A stretch of 64,000 bases of DNA from Argentina anserina. Its lineage: Eukaryota; Streptophyta; Magnoliopsida; Rosales; Rosaceae. Location: assembly GCF_933775445.1 (NCBI RefSeq), contig NC_065872.1, positions 17,422,001 through 17,486,000 of the forward strand. The letters are read 5' to 3'. Each line of letters opens with the position of its first letter. The stretch's first letter is position 1. Both the position numbers and the translations under genes were made by a program. A model generated the notes under the pieces. The model did no database searches and was not told where the DNA came from. It worked only from the letters and a program-made list of their open reading frames with translations. Positions 23,395 through 35,961 of this stretch are shown here, piece by piece.

Positions 23395-25670
23395 TGAACA
23401 AGCGGAAGCGCGATTTCGAGAAAAAGGTGGTTTGAAAGCGATATGGAAGCGCGAGCTTCCAAATTGGAAGCGTCAAATAGGCCGGAAGGAAGAGTGGGCA
23501 ATTTTGTAATATTGATTAAAACCTAATTTCTCTCTTACCTCCCTCCAGCCTCCCCGTCTCTTACCTGTTATGACCATCGAAGTCGTTCGTCATCTCTAGT
23601 GCGTCAACAATCAACTCTTGCCTGATCTCAGCGGATCGAAAGAGCTCATCTCTCAAGTCTCAATCAGTCTCTCACAATTCGACATCTCCACCAGGTTTGT
23701 GTTTTTCTTCTTTAGTTCTTCGATTTCTGAAAACAAAACGTAATTTCAATCGAACAAAAATTTCATGTATTGTAGATTCGTAGTGGGTAGTCAGAACTCA
23801 GAAGTTTTTCTGTATAATCCGACGTTGAGTCCGTCACCAAAAGCTCCTCACCTAGATTCGCAGTTGCATACTAGAAAGCTAAGAAAAAGGCAAAGTGAAG
23901 GTACGTGCCTTTGCCCATAATCTGATCTCAAATTTTTCTTTTTAGTATGATGATCGACTTTGTGTGCTTGATTAAATTGAGTAGGAGAGTTTCTATTGCT
24001 TGGTGAGTTAACTTTAATGCTGAATGCATGCACATGCTATAGACTGGGGTTTGCTGCATTGAGTATTGTTTTGCTGCAAATATAGTGTTGTTTGCCGGGT
24101 TTGAAGTAATGTAAACCCATTGGCCAATATGTAAATTAGCAGCAAAATAGCTTGAGAAATCACAAACCCACCACAGAAATTGCATAAAACTAAACTTAAT
24201 GCAAAAACCCAGCTCCCAAATTCTCAGAAACCATGAAAAGACGCAATCTTTACAGGCAGAATAGCATAAAAGATAAGAACTTGAGACTCACCAAGAACAG
24301 GGTAATCTAGGAGCTCCCTGGAAACTTAACTCTTAATCTTTGAAGCCCACGAGTGTCCCTAAATGATTGAATGGGAGCTTTCGGTGTCAAGCATCAAAGG
24401 AACCACTGAACAATGAGAGTTGGGATGAGGAATAGTAGTGTTGGTGCCCCTTTTAATTGGTAAAGCAGAAAAAGAAAGCCCACAAAGGAAAAATAAAGAA
24501 AAAGAAAAGAACAGGGGGTTTGTGTATTCTACTAGAATCAGTATATGTCTACCTGTGCTTCTGGTGATGATGAATCATATTTGGTTTTTGTGACAGTGTG
24601 TGGGTTCAGAACTTGCATGTCTTGTTTTGCCTGGTCCAAATGCTAATGTTCTCTCTGCTCTTATCTCAAAAACACTTTCTCAGAGATCAAACAGTCACGC
24701 CTCAACACTCGTCTGTTCTCATTTTTTCTCTCAGTGTTATTATTGTTTTGTGTTCTTTGCTAATGTTCATTTTTGCTACTTTGTCATGGTAATTAATTAG
24801 GTATTATAGTCCGGAATGGCTATTAGAAGATAGCACTAGAAAGGCTCCTCATCAAGATATTGATATTACTAGAGAAAGAAAAAACAACATCTTGAAGTAT
24901 TTTGATGATGCAGATCAGCGGAGAGAAATTAATGTGGAGTACTCCAATTTTTCCTTGTGTATGGATGATTTTTGTAATGTTGATGCAATGTATGATAGGT
25001 CAATCTTACACCTTTTGAAATGGTGGGCTGTTCATGGAGCTTCTTCACCAAGGCTTCAAGCCTTAGCATTCAAGTTGCTTGGGCAACCATCTTCATCCTC
25101 TTGTTCCAAAAGGAACTGAAGTACTTACAAGTTCATACATTCGGCAACAAGAAACAAGATTACTCCACAAAGTGCAGAAGATTTGGTGTATGTACATACC
25201 AATCTTCGCCTTGTATCTAGATGTAGTGACTCTTACAAGGAATGTCCATTTCACATGTGGAATGTTGGAGGTGATCAATTTGATTCATTGGATGAAACTA
25301 ATCTTGGAAGGCTTGAGTTTGAGGATCTTTCTCTTGATGAAGCGACTTTGGAGGCTGTTTTGTTTGATAATGTTCAGGAGAATGTTTATGAGGATGATGT
25401 CATTGATGTATAAGTAGTATTGTCTTTATTTTTATTGAGTTTATTTGGTTGTGTAATAATAACATTGAATTTGCTATAATCGGATAATGACTTTGAATTT
25501 GCTATTTTATTATTTTTGTAATATTATATATACAGGTTAATATCTTTAATTATATATTATTTTATTTCGCGCTTCTGAAACATCCCCGATTCTAAGAAAT
25601 TTTGAAAAAAAACGCTTCCGCGCTTCCAAACGCTTCGCTTCCACGTCCCCGCTTCCGATTCCATGCAGCC
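23395..25670 (+). mobile_element. Decayed hAT element
   Basis: Both ends are rich in GGAAGCG motifs (AAGCGGAAGCGCGATTTCG on the left; CGCTTCCAAACGCTTCGCTTCC on the right), in inverted orientation to each other. The interior holds a CT-rich leader (23520-23700) and a hAT transposase C-terminus (24809-25413). The middle of the transposase is missing, so this is an internal deletion. A target duplication could not be fixed, so the ends are approximate. Confidence 0.6.
24809..25413 (+). pseudogene. hAT transposase C-terminal (dimerisation) fragment with one stop
   Basis: One reading frame starting at 24811 (CCG GAA TGG) runs to the stop after 25413, broken only by TGA at 25117-25119. The motif LKWWAVHGASSPRLQALAF is followed by SSSSCSKRN, stop, and then a stretch containing IHSATRNK and AEDLVYVHTNLRL. 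This is the hAT-family dimerisation region, where the interrupted position is normally tryptophan, so a TGG to TGA change is the likely lesion. The acidic tail (DNVQENVYEDD) is intact. The catalytic core and BED finger are absent. Confidence 0.8.
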
Positions 25671-26075
25671 ACGAAGCAGATGATGCATTTTTGCCTGTGA
25701 CTAAGTACTCTGAAAGTGATGAACATCAATTATAAGAAAGATGATGAATTTGATATCAACAATCTATACTTTACAGGCTCTTTCCAAGATCTTGGAATTT
25801 CCACAGATTAAAGGATGATTTGACAAATCAATCTTGGAAGGAAAATACTTGCGTCAAAACTCATGCATACAAACTCACTTATTTCTATATTTTTGGCAAT
25901 GTAAATCCACAATTTAAACCGATTTAAAAGTTAAATTAATCAACAAAGATTATCTTTGTAGTTCTAGACTGAGAGAGCTGGCATTTTTGTTTTAGGACAA
26001 CCCATTAGAGCAAATTACCAGCCGAGCAAACAAATTTGTAATTGAAGAGTTAAAAATATATTAATAGTGCCTACC
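25671..26075. other. Intergenic sequence, nothing recognised
   Basis: No gene or repeat boundary seen, apart from the target-site copy AAGTACCTCTA at 26076-26086. Confidence 0.4.
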
Positions 26076-26086
26076 AAGTACCTCTA

Positions 26087-26999
26087 AGATCGGAGGTCGC
26101 CGCTGTCCTACACACGAAACCCTAGGTTTTTGAGAAAATCTAGAACCTTTCGTGTGTAGGGCGGCGGCGACCTCTGGTCTTCTGTCTGCTTCGGCTCTAA
26201 TCTCGCCGCTCCTCCAAGGGTAGGCGTGTGTAGGAGTCCTCGGCCTTGAATTGGTGGTGAATCAGTGTGATGCGTTGAGTATCTGGTGAAGCTTGCAGGT
26301 GCATCCAAATACCTAAGCGACCATCTGGATCTGACGACGGGGCAGAGGAGGGGCTCTAGCTCTGCGTGGTTTCTCTTCGTCGACCTTGTCTTCTATTTTC
26401 TATGAGTACCAAGGCCGATTCCGACTTAGTTTTGGTCGAGGAGGCTTCAAGGTAACAACATCTTGGTTTAGGTTGTTGTTCTTTCTATGGTGGAGGAGTG
26501 GGTTCGTCTGCCGAAAATTGAGCACCGCCAGTGGTCAGCAGAGCCTCTCGGCTGACCTTACGATAGGTCCCGGTGAGGTTTTTTGGGCTCGGGAAATGGG
26601 CCAACCTATTGGGTTTAAACTAATACCTAGTATGTTTGGGCCGTTTCTTTCTCAACATATTTCTTTCGGGCCTTGCATAACTTTGCCACCCATGACTCTA
26701 GTTTTGGAAGCATTCAATGTAGAGTACCCAATTGATGGCTTAGGCTCGAGTTGAGTGTTTTGATGATTCTAGGGTCATTGGAGTTTTATTTTGCTTTGTT
26801 TGCATTTGCTTTCTAGTTATGTCTGCTTGTTTTGGACGTTTTCCTTTTTCTTCAGACTTTTGGTTTGATTAATAAGCACTTCATGCGTTGTTATTGGCTA
26901 GTGTAGCTTGCATTTAGAGTGGTTATGTCAATCCATTTGTTTGGTCCTTGTGGCCGTGCATGGCTGTTGCCAAATGAAGTTATTTATTCCCCTAAAAAA
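26087..26999 (+). mobile_element. Non-LTR retroposon (~913 bp) with A-tail and 11-bp target duplication
   Basis: Flanking direct repeats AAGTACCTCTA lie at 26076-26086 and 27000-27010. The 3' end is a run of A after TTATTCCCCT. The 5' end is GC-rich and starts with a 27-bp inverted repeat (26093-26119 with 26148-26174). The body has no reverse transcriptase and only a weak frame of 122 codons (26386-26754). It looks like a non-autonomous LINE derivative; no tRNA-like head was seen, so it is not a classical SINE. Confidence 0.75.
26093..26174. repeat. 27-bp hairpin, 28-nt loop, at the retroposon 5' end
   Basis: Arm 26093-26119 (GAGGTCGCCGC...CACGAAA) pairs with 26148-26174 (TTTCGTGTG...GCGACCTC). 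Twenty-five pairs are Watson-Crick, and the other two are G-U if the + strand is transcribed. See findings. Confidence 0.9.
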
Positions 27000-27010
27000 A
27001 AGTACCTCTA

Positions 27011-27336
27011 CTTTTTTCTCGTGCGATAAAAATATCTAAATGACAATAAACCGTGCATTCTTCTTTGATTTAATACCCATTAATACATCAAATGAACTAG
27101 TTTAAATACAAAGTTAGATCAAGCTATCCAGAACGTATCAGTCAAAACCTAATCCTCTTATTGATGACTGAAACGTATAGTGTTCTCTGTAGAATAAATT
27201 TGCTACAAGTGGTAAAAAATTTCTCCTTGTAGTTTTGTTTCATGTAATTTAGGAATGCAGGGAAGCAAATATTGTAATGCACTGGTTAATACTCATAATG
27301 CTTGGTTTTGTAGAGGTTTAGTTTGAAGTACTTGGT
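27011..27336. other. Intergenic sequence, nothing recognised
   Basis: AT-rich, no feature seen. Confidence 0.4.
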
Positions 27337-28157
27337 TGTAATATCTCAGAAATTTATAATTATTTTCTAATTATTGTTTGGATATATTTACATTTGTGAT
27401 GATCCGATTATATAGTACGAGGGAAAAAACGAATGTGTTCAAGCGATTTATACTCAGAAACGTTACCGTGAGGGGTCAAGAGTTGACTTTTTATCCATTA
27501 TGAATCTCATAAAACTTCATTCATGTAAGTCGTAGAGTTCGTCAATACGAGTTCGTAGACGCACGACACGCCTTAATCAGATGTCGTATGTGAAAGTTGT
27601 TAGCAACAGAAGTTTGGTTTTCAATTTTGGGATGAGTATAGAAGAAAAAAGAGGAGATTAAAAATCATAAAATCACTTGTTTTTTCAAAATCATCTCATT
27701 TACTGTTCACCCGAGCTCGGGTACAGTTCACGCGATTTTTCCCTCTTTGTTGCCGAATCTTTCTCCGGCCATATCTCCATCGTCCGGCAAGGGATTTGAG
27801 TGAGATCGATGGCGTTGGAACCGTCTCTTTGTCCCCTACTGATATGAGTTAGTGCTTGGGAGAGATTCGAGTTGTTTGAAGCCCATAAATGAAGAAACAA
27901 TACGGCTGTTCCGTTTGAAGAAGTAAAGAGAACTCCCTCCTCCGACAACCAATCAAGGTGATTCTTCTTGTGTTTTGAAGCTTATAGGATGTATATCAAC
28001 CCTCCAAAACAGTTTTATCTATTTCGAAACACACAAGGAGAATCAACGATTTATTTTTCTAGGTGTCAACTAGAACGTTGTTGAAAATGTTGTTTAGATT
28101 GTGATGGTAAATTTTGGTGATCATCGGTGGATACCGGAACAGTGGAGGCGCATGAAG

Positions 28158-28797
28158 TAGGGGTGGACTCGGTTCCATCGGTTCGGTTTAAGAGCACTAA
28201 CTAAAAACCGAAACCGAGGTCTCGGTTTTGTATTTCTCAAAACCGAAACCGAAAAAAATATATATTAACCACGGTTTCGGTTAATCTACAATTCGGTTCG
28301 GTTCGGTTATATAACCTATCATTTGTAATAACTTTTCACACTTGACTTAAAACAAAAGTTAAAATCAAAGTAAATTAGTAAGCTACAAGTTTAGTACTTC
28401 AAATTAGTAAATAAGTAAACTAGATTGCAATAAGTTAGAAATAACAAATAAAATCAACAAAGTTACGATAGAGTATTAAGCAAAACGTAATATTTAATGA
28501 GTTAACGACTGTAAGCAATTAAGTTAGATATTTCAAGACCATAATCATGTAAAATCATGTATATGGTATGTAACTCTTAATCAATAAAAACATGACATAC
28601 ACCTATTACTATATTTAATATTAATAATTAAATACATATATGTCGATTCAGTTCGGTTTGGTTTGATCGGTTTTTTACACGGACGAAACTGCAAACCGAA
28701 ACCGAACTATTCAATTTGTCGGTTTCAGTTTTTCAGTGTCGATTCGGTACGGTTTTGGTCGGTTTTCGGTTTTTCGGTGTCTAAAAGTTCACCCCTA
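28158..28797. mobile_element. Non-autonomous hAT element (640 bp)
   Basis: Perfect 8-bp flanks GCATGAAG (28150-28157 and 28798-28805). The ends are TAGGGGTGGACTCGG and, read inward from the right, TAGGGGTGAACTTTTAG. Subterminal regions are packed with CGGTTCGGTT/AACCGAAACCG in opposite orientations. The core is AT-rich and non-coding. The ends resemble those of the autonomous hAT at 46304-50722. Confidence 0.92.
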
Positions 28798-29022
28798 GCA
28801 TGAAGAGTGTTTTATGAATGGGGTTTCATGAACAATGTTTCATGAACAATATTTTGTTAACAGTGTTCAGCGGTAATGAATCATCACTTGAAATTTTACG
28901 TATCGTTTTCTAATAACTTTACCATGCTATTAGGTGACCGACGAAATGAGTGAGGGAATCACCCTCGGTGTCGTGGAAGTTGCACGCATGAAATAAGGTG
29001 AGTAAACCTCACAATGATTATC

Positions 29023-29299
29023 ATGATCGAAGTAGTGTTATAATTATTGAATTTAGTTTGAGTTGTAAACATAGTCATTGCATCACTAGCTTATAAAAAT
29101 ATGTTTTGGTTTAAATTACATGAACTTGATCATATACGGTTCATGGGTAAGTGAAACACTATTTTAATAAATGATTTTAAAAGGTTTTAGTGATTATGGA
29201 CTATGGTGAATGTGAGTAAATCTCATTATAACAAGTCTATCATTGACGGTGACTCATATTTACGATTTCTTAAAAATAGTGAACTGTGACATCTATATA
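29023..29299 (+). repeat. Direct repeat X, left copy, flanking the ABCB block
   Basis: Starts ATGATCGAAGTAGTG, ends GACATCTATATA. It matches 35672-35961 at roughly 88 percent by eye; the right copy has an extra ~12 bp. It is the last stretch of LTR before the ABCB-bearing DNA. Confidence 0.88.
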
Positions 29300-29509
29300 T
29301 CTTAACTCACTCAAACTATACATTAAGTAGAACTGTAGAAGTATTGATGTGCAGAAGTAACGTAGTAATAAGAAAGAAATAAAACATAATTGCTACTTGT
29401 TACATGCATCTTTGCTGAGTGCCCTCTTCGGGTGTTCTGTGGTGGAAAGAGTAGATTGTTTTAACCAAACCAGAAGTTTTCAACAGCATGAAGAACAAGG
29501 AGGAACACA

Positions 29510-32500
29510 TCATGCAGTCGAAGAGCTCATGTGAAGAGCAACTAGGGATGCATAAAACCCATCGGTGATATTAATCAAATTTTCATGCTTCCCTTTCTCA
29601 ACTATAACTCCAGTCTTGACCACTGCAATCACATCAGCGTTTTTAATTGTGGACAGTCTATGAGCCACCACCACTGTTGTCCGGTTCACCATTACTCGGT
29701 CTAATGCATCTTGAACCACTCTCTCTGACTCGGCATCAAGTGCACTTGTAGCTTCATCTAAAAGTAATATCTTGGGGCTCTTGATTATAGCACGCGCAAT
29801 GGCTACACGTTGTTTCTGTCCTCCAGATAATTGGATTCCTCGTTCTCCTACTACTGTATCATAGCCCTGCAACACAATGCAATAATTAGTTGATTTGTAC
29901 ATTTGTACACTTGGTCTACGTATTAAATGGTATTGGTTCCACCTGGTGTAGGCTGCTGATGAACTTGTGGGCATTGGCCAACTCTGATGCAGCTATGATT
30001 TCTGCCTCAGTTGCAATTTCTTCCTTTCCATAGGCAATGTTGGCGCGAATGGTGTCATTAAACAAAACAGGTTCTTGGCTAACGAGTCCCATCTGCTGTC
30101 TCAACCATTTCAAGTTGTAGTTGCAAAGTTCAATTCCATCAAGTGTGATATGACCGGAATCCGGATCATAAAATCTTTGCAACAATGCAACCACAGTTGA
30201 TTTTCCACTCCCACTTTCTCCAACCAAGGCAACTGTCTGCAAAAACACACACAAAAAAATAGGAAATTCAATAAATGCCAATTGCTGTTTTCCTGCTCTA
30301 TCTTCGCGACAAATAAATGAAGAAAAGTAAAGTAGATTTTCAATTCTGATTACCATGCCAGAGCGGATAGTTAAATTGAGGTCTCGAAAAATAGGTGTAT
30401 CTGGCCTAGATGGATACTTAAAGCTGACATGGCGAAGCTCAATCTCTCCTTTCACATCACCATCAATCTTCATACCAGACTCTTTACTTGCATCTATCTT
30501 CGATGGCCGGTCTATCATTGCAAATATAGAGGCAGCAGCATTTTTGGCTCGACCAGTATCAGAACCAAAGGAGCTTGATTTAGAAATTCCGGCAGCTGCC
30601 ATGGTCAGAGCCAAGAAAACCTGCAAGTGAATACACATGAATAGCTCACATACTTTGGTATATATAAGATATCATGTAAATTCCTACTACATGTGTTCTC
30701 TATTGGCATTGACAATATAGGTGGAAGAAGTACTTGGAAAACATCCGAAAATGTTGTTTTGCCAGCCTTCACGAGTTGAGCTCCCGCATAGAAACTGGTT
30801 GCATAGACACAAAACAAAAAGAAGAAAGACACCCCAAATCCTGTTCCATTGATCAAGCCTTCTCGTATCCCGGCTTTCATAGGGCCTTCACATTTCCTCC
30901 TGTATAGTTCCATTACCTTCTCTTCAGCACAGAAAGATGCAACCGTCCTTATACTTCCAACAGCGTCACTAGCAACTTGGCTTGCCTCCTCATACATCAT
31001 CTGCGGCCATTTAGTTCCACATCTTAATGAAAGCTTACTAGAAAAGAGTCATGTTTCCAAGTTATAAAATGTTCTACTAATTCAGAACTAGTTACTAGTA
31101 GATTTGGATCAACACACCTTCGCATCTGCGCTGAATCCTTTCATGAACTTTATTTGTACATAACCATTAACTGCGATTAGAGGAAGTAGTGCGAGGACAA
31201 TGAATGCCAGCTGCCAACATGCAATATAAGCAATGATCAAACCAGCAACTGCAGTCGCTATGTTTTGAACTGTCTGAGCTAGAGAATCACCAACTAGGGC
31301 CCTCACTGTGGCTGCATCTGCTGAGAGCCTTGCACCAATTGAACCACTTGAGTTTGCAGGCTCATCAAACCACCCAACCTCCATGTAAACCACTCTCTCA
31401 AAACACAATAATCTGATGCGCTGAACCAACTTACAGCCAGCTACTGAGAAGAAAAATCCTCGTGCTGGGGTCACCACCAATGTTATCAGACCAAGGACCA
31501 CAAACATTATTGCCCAAAATGCTGCATCTTTCTTCTGTTGATGAGGTGGTTCATAGAAAGTCTTTATAACCCGGGAAATGAGAAGAGCTGATATTGGTTG
31601 TATAATACCGTTGATGCATGCAGCTATAGTTCCAATAATAAGTACAAGAATCTCAGGTTTGTTGAGGGCAGCAAGGCGGCGGAGTGAGACCTTTGGAGGT
31701 TTCTCTGGTGCTAATTCTGTGTCTCCATACGCAGCATCTTGGACAGCATTGTCGTCAAGTCCTGTGGGTAAACCGAATGCGACTGAAAATGAATGACGGC
31801 TGCTATTTCCTACAGAGGAATTTCTACTCAAGGATCTTTGACTTGATGTTTTTTGAGGTTTGCTTTGGTCTTCTGTCATATGTTCCGAGCCCTTGTTTAC
31901 TTCTTGCAAGCGTATAAGCTGAGAGTATGCTCCCATAGGATCTCTGAGTAAATCTGAGTGCGAACCTGATGAATTGATAACAAGATTAATATAACAGATA
32001 GTTAAAGAAAGGGAGATATTATTGTGAGAACGTATCAGATGGCTTTCTGCAATGTATGCTTGACAAAGTACACTACCTTTTTCAACCATCTTTCCTTTAT
32101 GGATGACGGCAATCATGTCTGCATTCCTGACTGTGCTCAAACGATGAGCAACAACAACAGTAGTTCGATTAACCATAATCCTATCCAGTGCTTCTTGAAC
32201 TACCCTCTCAGACTCTGCATCAAGTGCACTTGTAGCTTCATCTAGAAGTAAAATCCTTGGATCTTTCAAAATTGCTCTTGCAATAGCGATTCTCTGCTTC
32301 TGTCCACCAGACAGCTGAGTTCCATGCTCACCGACCATGGTGTCAAGCCCCTACAAAATATAAAAATTTCATGTGAAAAAAGTTCTCGTAATGCAGATGA
32401 TTACTGAAATAAAATTATAATGAACTAGAGCGTAAAGCTAACCTGAGGCAATTTATCAACAAATTTAGCCGCATTTGCAAGCTCAGCTGCAGCTTGAATT

Positions 32501-34559
32501 TCTTCAGTGGTAGCACCATCCTTTCCGTAGGCAATATTTTCCTTAATGCTGGATGCAAACAGGACAGGTTCCTGACTTACAAGACCAATTTTACTCCGAA
32601 TCCATTTGAGCTGATATTCCTTTAGGTTTATGCCATCTATTAAAACTTCACCAGCCCGCGGATCATAAAATCTCTCTAGCAGACTAATGACTGTAGACTT
32701 GCCACTTCCACTTTCTCCAACCAAAGCAGCAGTTGTGCCATGAGGGATACAAAGAGAAAATCCGTCAAATATTTGTTCATCCGGCCTAGCTGGATAGCTG
32801 AAATAAACATCCCTCAACTCTATGTCTCCCGAAATGTCATCCAAAATCTTTCCTTTTTCATCATAAGCATCTATCTCTGGCTTCCTACTAATAGTCTGAA
32901 ACATCTTATAAGCTGCAGCTTGACCAGAAGCAAATGCACTCATGCATGGTGATGCCTGTCCCAAAGACCTAGGTATTCATATAGTTCCAACACAAAGAAA
33001 TAAGAAAATAGGCATTGTGTGGGTTGTATGAACTGAACATGGTACAAAGGAAAATTGATAACAAAGGAACTCGGAAGAAAAATAAATGGTGGAGCTTACA
33101 TAGATCCAATCAACATAGCGACAATGACATTGAGTACTTGACCCCCAGTATATCCATTCTCCCTTATCATCTTTGAACCGTACCATATAGGCAAGGCATA
33201 TGAGCAGTACACTATACACATAGCAAAAGCAACACCCATTCCAGCAGCTGAACCTTCATGAACACCTGATTTGTAAGCATCTATTAGATACTTGTTATAA
33301 GACCTTATAGCTTCTCTCTCGCCAGTAAATGATGCAACCTACATAGGAAACAAATGGTGGACATCATACTCTATGTTGCAAAACAGAAATTATAAAAATA
33401 GCTAATAAGATGTATATGACATACAGTTCTAATGGACCCGATTGTTTGTTCAACTACATTTCCTGCTTTGGCATAAGCAGCTTGTCCACGGGATGCCATC
33501 TTGGTTATAATTATGGAGATCGCTGCACCAGCTGCCACCATCAAAGGAATACAGGATAACATGACAAGAGTCAGAAGCCACCCTTTGATGAATGCTATAA
33601 TAATCCCTGCAAGGAATGTGGAAAGCAGCTGTATGAACTTCCCAACCTGCACGAAACACATGTATTAAACCAGTGAGTACATTAAACTAGGGAGGAATAA
33701 ATTGTCAACGTGGTGTGAAATATGATATACCTTTTCCCCCATGGCATCTTGTATGAGAACAGTGTCCCCAGACATTCTTCCAACAACCTCACCGGTGTTT
33801 GTTTCCAGGTCGAAGAAAGCAACATCTTGTCTTAATATTGTTTTCAAATACAAACCTCTAATTCTTGCAGCTTGTCTTTCCCCTGTGATCATCCAGCAAG
33901 ACACCTCTGATAAACATGTAAACAGTTTTATCATCAGTTCAAAATTCCTGATAAAACGACTTCTATGCATCAATAAAAATTTCGGTAACTATGAATATGA
34001 GAGGTACTTACGGAGAAATGCTGCCACTAGTGCCCCCATAGCCAGGTAAACAAATTTCAGACAGACCTAAATTTTGTTAAGATCATAATTATCAGCATGT
34101 TTATCAATAAAAACTTGGATCCGAACCGTTGTCAATATTCAAACGCAATAGCAGTAGTTTCGCAGCTTAAAAGTAAAAGTAGTTCGTACAAGCACCATTG
34201 ATGAAATTGGTCCGACTTGTTCAGCATAAGCTTACCTTTGAAGCAACTGAGAGTACATCTGCATTTTGATTAGCTCCAAAAGCATCTATCATCTTCCCAT
34301 AGAAAATTGTCATGAGGGGCATACATGATCCATTCCCAATGGCCCCAATCGTGCCGGCAACCATCAAGAGAATATCGGTCTCATCTGCAAAGGAGAATAA
34401 CTTGGAAAAAGGGATCTTCTCAACTTTCTCATCGCCCTTGCTATCTGATGAGCTTTGTTGATCCATATTCACCGGGGCTGAACTTTTCTCTTCTTCTGAA
34501 TTATTCCCATGATTATTGATATCACCATTGACACCAATCACACCATTCCCCCCAGCCAT
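29510..34559 (-). CDS. ABCB: ABC transporter B family, full-length (ABCB4/11/21 type), 1282 aa
   Basis: Twelve exons on the minus strand: 34236-34559, 34012-34066, 33731-33906, 33425-33646, 33100-33338, 32443-32968, 32077-32350, 31118-31965, 30734-31000, 30354-30620, 29943-30236, 29510-29866. All are GT-AG, the phases agree and no stop interrupts. Order is TMD1-NBD1-linker-TMD2-NBD2. Walker [10 protein letters not shown] is at residues 423-431 and 1072-1080. LSGGQ is at 527-531 and 1177-1181. Walker B ends in D551/E552 and D1201/E1202, and the H-loop histidines are 583 and 1233. All ATPase residues are present, so an active exporter is expected, probably in the plasma membrane. The family includes auxin transporters (Arabidopsis ABCB4, ABCB21) and alkaloid transporters; the substrate here cannot be read. 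The acidic, Ser/Asn-rich N-terminus and serine-rich linker are likely phosphorylation regions. The whole gene lies in a block inserted into an LTR. Confidence 0.97.
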
Positions 34560-35671
34560 GTTACCAACTACAAGACTAGTTCTCTCAATGTTATGGTATT
34601 ATTTACATGTCAATCTTCACCTGCACAAGTCTGTTATGGAAAATTTAAGTCAAGCAGGTAAGTACAAGACGAGTTTAGCTGGATCAAGAGCAACAAACAA
34701 ATAAAACGAAAGAGGGGTCTATCAGGACACGACTATTTCAAACCTACAAGCAGGCCTCGAAGTTAAAACAAGAAAGATCAGAGTCATTTCAATCAGCTCC
34801 ATATACAATTGACGAAAACTGGGATTTTATTCAATTGATCTATTACAAAAATGAAGAAAACAATCAGTCTAAACTTACAAAAAACGAAGAGAGTACTTTT
34901 GTTGCTGCTGACAGAACTTTAATCTCTGCCACTTCCCGACAATCTCAGCCAAATTAAAACGATCTGGTCCATCATTATAGGACATGGAAGCCAATACATT
35001 TATGTCAGACATGGAAGTTAAGGATGATGACCTATATTCCATAAACAAACAGAAACAAGAAGAAAAAGAGTAGTACTGGTACTTGATCTTCAAGCAGACG
35101 AAGCCACGAACTGTTGGGGGTTTGACCAATGATGCACTGTGTTTTAAGAGCTGTGTAAAACGCCATTTGATATAATCAATTTGTTATTGCTTACATCCCA
35201 AGCATCTTTCATTGGCTCATTTTTATATATGCCATGCCAGACATGAAGCCAAAAGCTGTACATACAATTTGGTTGAGCTCCCATTCTCTAGCTACGTCAA
35301 CTGTAAATCTTAAACTAATTAAGAATCCTAGTTGTTGTTTTATAGTGTTTAATAATACACAGAGTGTCTGCAGTCCTCCCACAGAGACAATAACACTATA
35401 ACAGAGCGTAAAAGATTCATGAGTCTAGCACATGCCCATTCTCTATTATTTGCTCCCCGCCAAAAATGCAGATCAAAATTACGAGATTCTCAGACCCAAA
35501 GTCAGAACCTTTTGGTGGCATGGGTTTGCTACGAGCAGCGCTCAAAAGCAACGATGTGCTTCTTTTCTTAAGAGGAGTGCTAGGGCCCCAAATCTGGCGC
35601 CGCAATCCTACGTGGTATGTCATGTCAAATTACCACATCATTATAAAAATTATATAAAAATGTCATTTTAA
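34560..35671 (-). promoter_or_regulatory. ABCB upstream region inside the inserted block
   Basis: 1.1 kb of unique sequence between the ABCB start and the resumption of the LTR at 35672. It must hold the promoter if the copy is expressed. A leader intron is possible, but no border was convincing. No other gene was recognised; the small frames around 35417-35671 are not regarded as coding. Confidence 0.5.
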
Positions 35672-35961
35672 ATGATCGAAGTAGTGTAATAATTATTGAA
35701 TTTAGTTTGAGTTGTTAACATAGTCATTGCATCACTAGCTTTTAAAAAAGTATTCTAAAAATATGTTTTGGTTTAAATTACGTTAACTTAATCATCTACG
35801 GTTCATAGGTATGTGAAATGCTATTTTAATAAATAATTTTAAAAGGTTTTAGTGATTATGGACTATGATGAATGTGAGTAAATCTCACTATGACAAGTCT
35901 ACCCTTGGCGGTGACTCATATTTACGATTTCTTAAAAAGAGTAAACTATGACATCTATATA
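35672..35961 (+). repeat. Direct repeat X, right copy, flanking the ABCB block
   Basis: Counterpart of 29023-29299. It starts at the precise border where inserted DNA ends (ATTTTAA then ATGATCGAAG) and continues past GACATCTATATA into further LTR sequence. Confidence 0.88.

Larger units (their letters stand above)
27337..29299 (+). mobile_element. Left part of a split family A LTR, copy 3
   Basis: It starts TGTAATATCTCAG and runs through the family's TCGTAGAGTTCGTCAATACGAG and GAAAGTTGTTAGCAACAGAAG segments. It then stops inside the LTR at 29299, where unique DNA carrying the ABCB gene begins. The LTR resumes at 35672 with a 277-290 bp overlap. A hAT MITE (28158-28797) is nested in it. Confidence 0.8.

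Noticed and set aside
23775..23898. Exon-like stretch (acceptor TATTGTAG, donor GTACGTGC) with translation VGSQNSEVFLYNPTLS
   Set aside because: The splice sites look fair, but I could not recognise a family or join it to another exon. It may be a leader exon of the decayed hAT or captured DNA, and is left unannotated.
24598..24792. Open frame beginning CGSELACLVLPGPNAN
   Set aside because: Looks protein-like for ~40 codons but no family was recognised and no start or splice partner was found; it lies in the decayed hAT.
26386..26754. 122-codon open frame
   Set aside because: Lies in the body of the non-LTR retroposon, with no recognisable domain, and is likely chance or a decayed element frame.
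30355..30630. Plus-strand open frames opposite the ABCB and SEC23 exons
   Set aside because: Shadows of minus-strand coding exons; the minus-strand frames explain the sequence completely.
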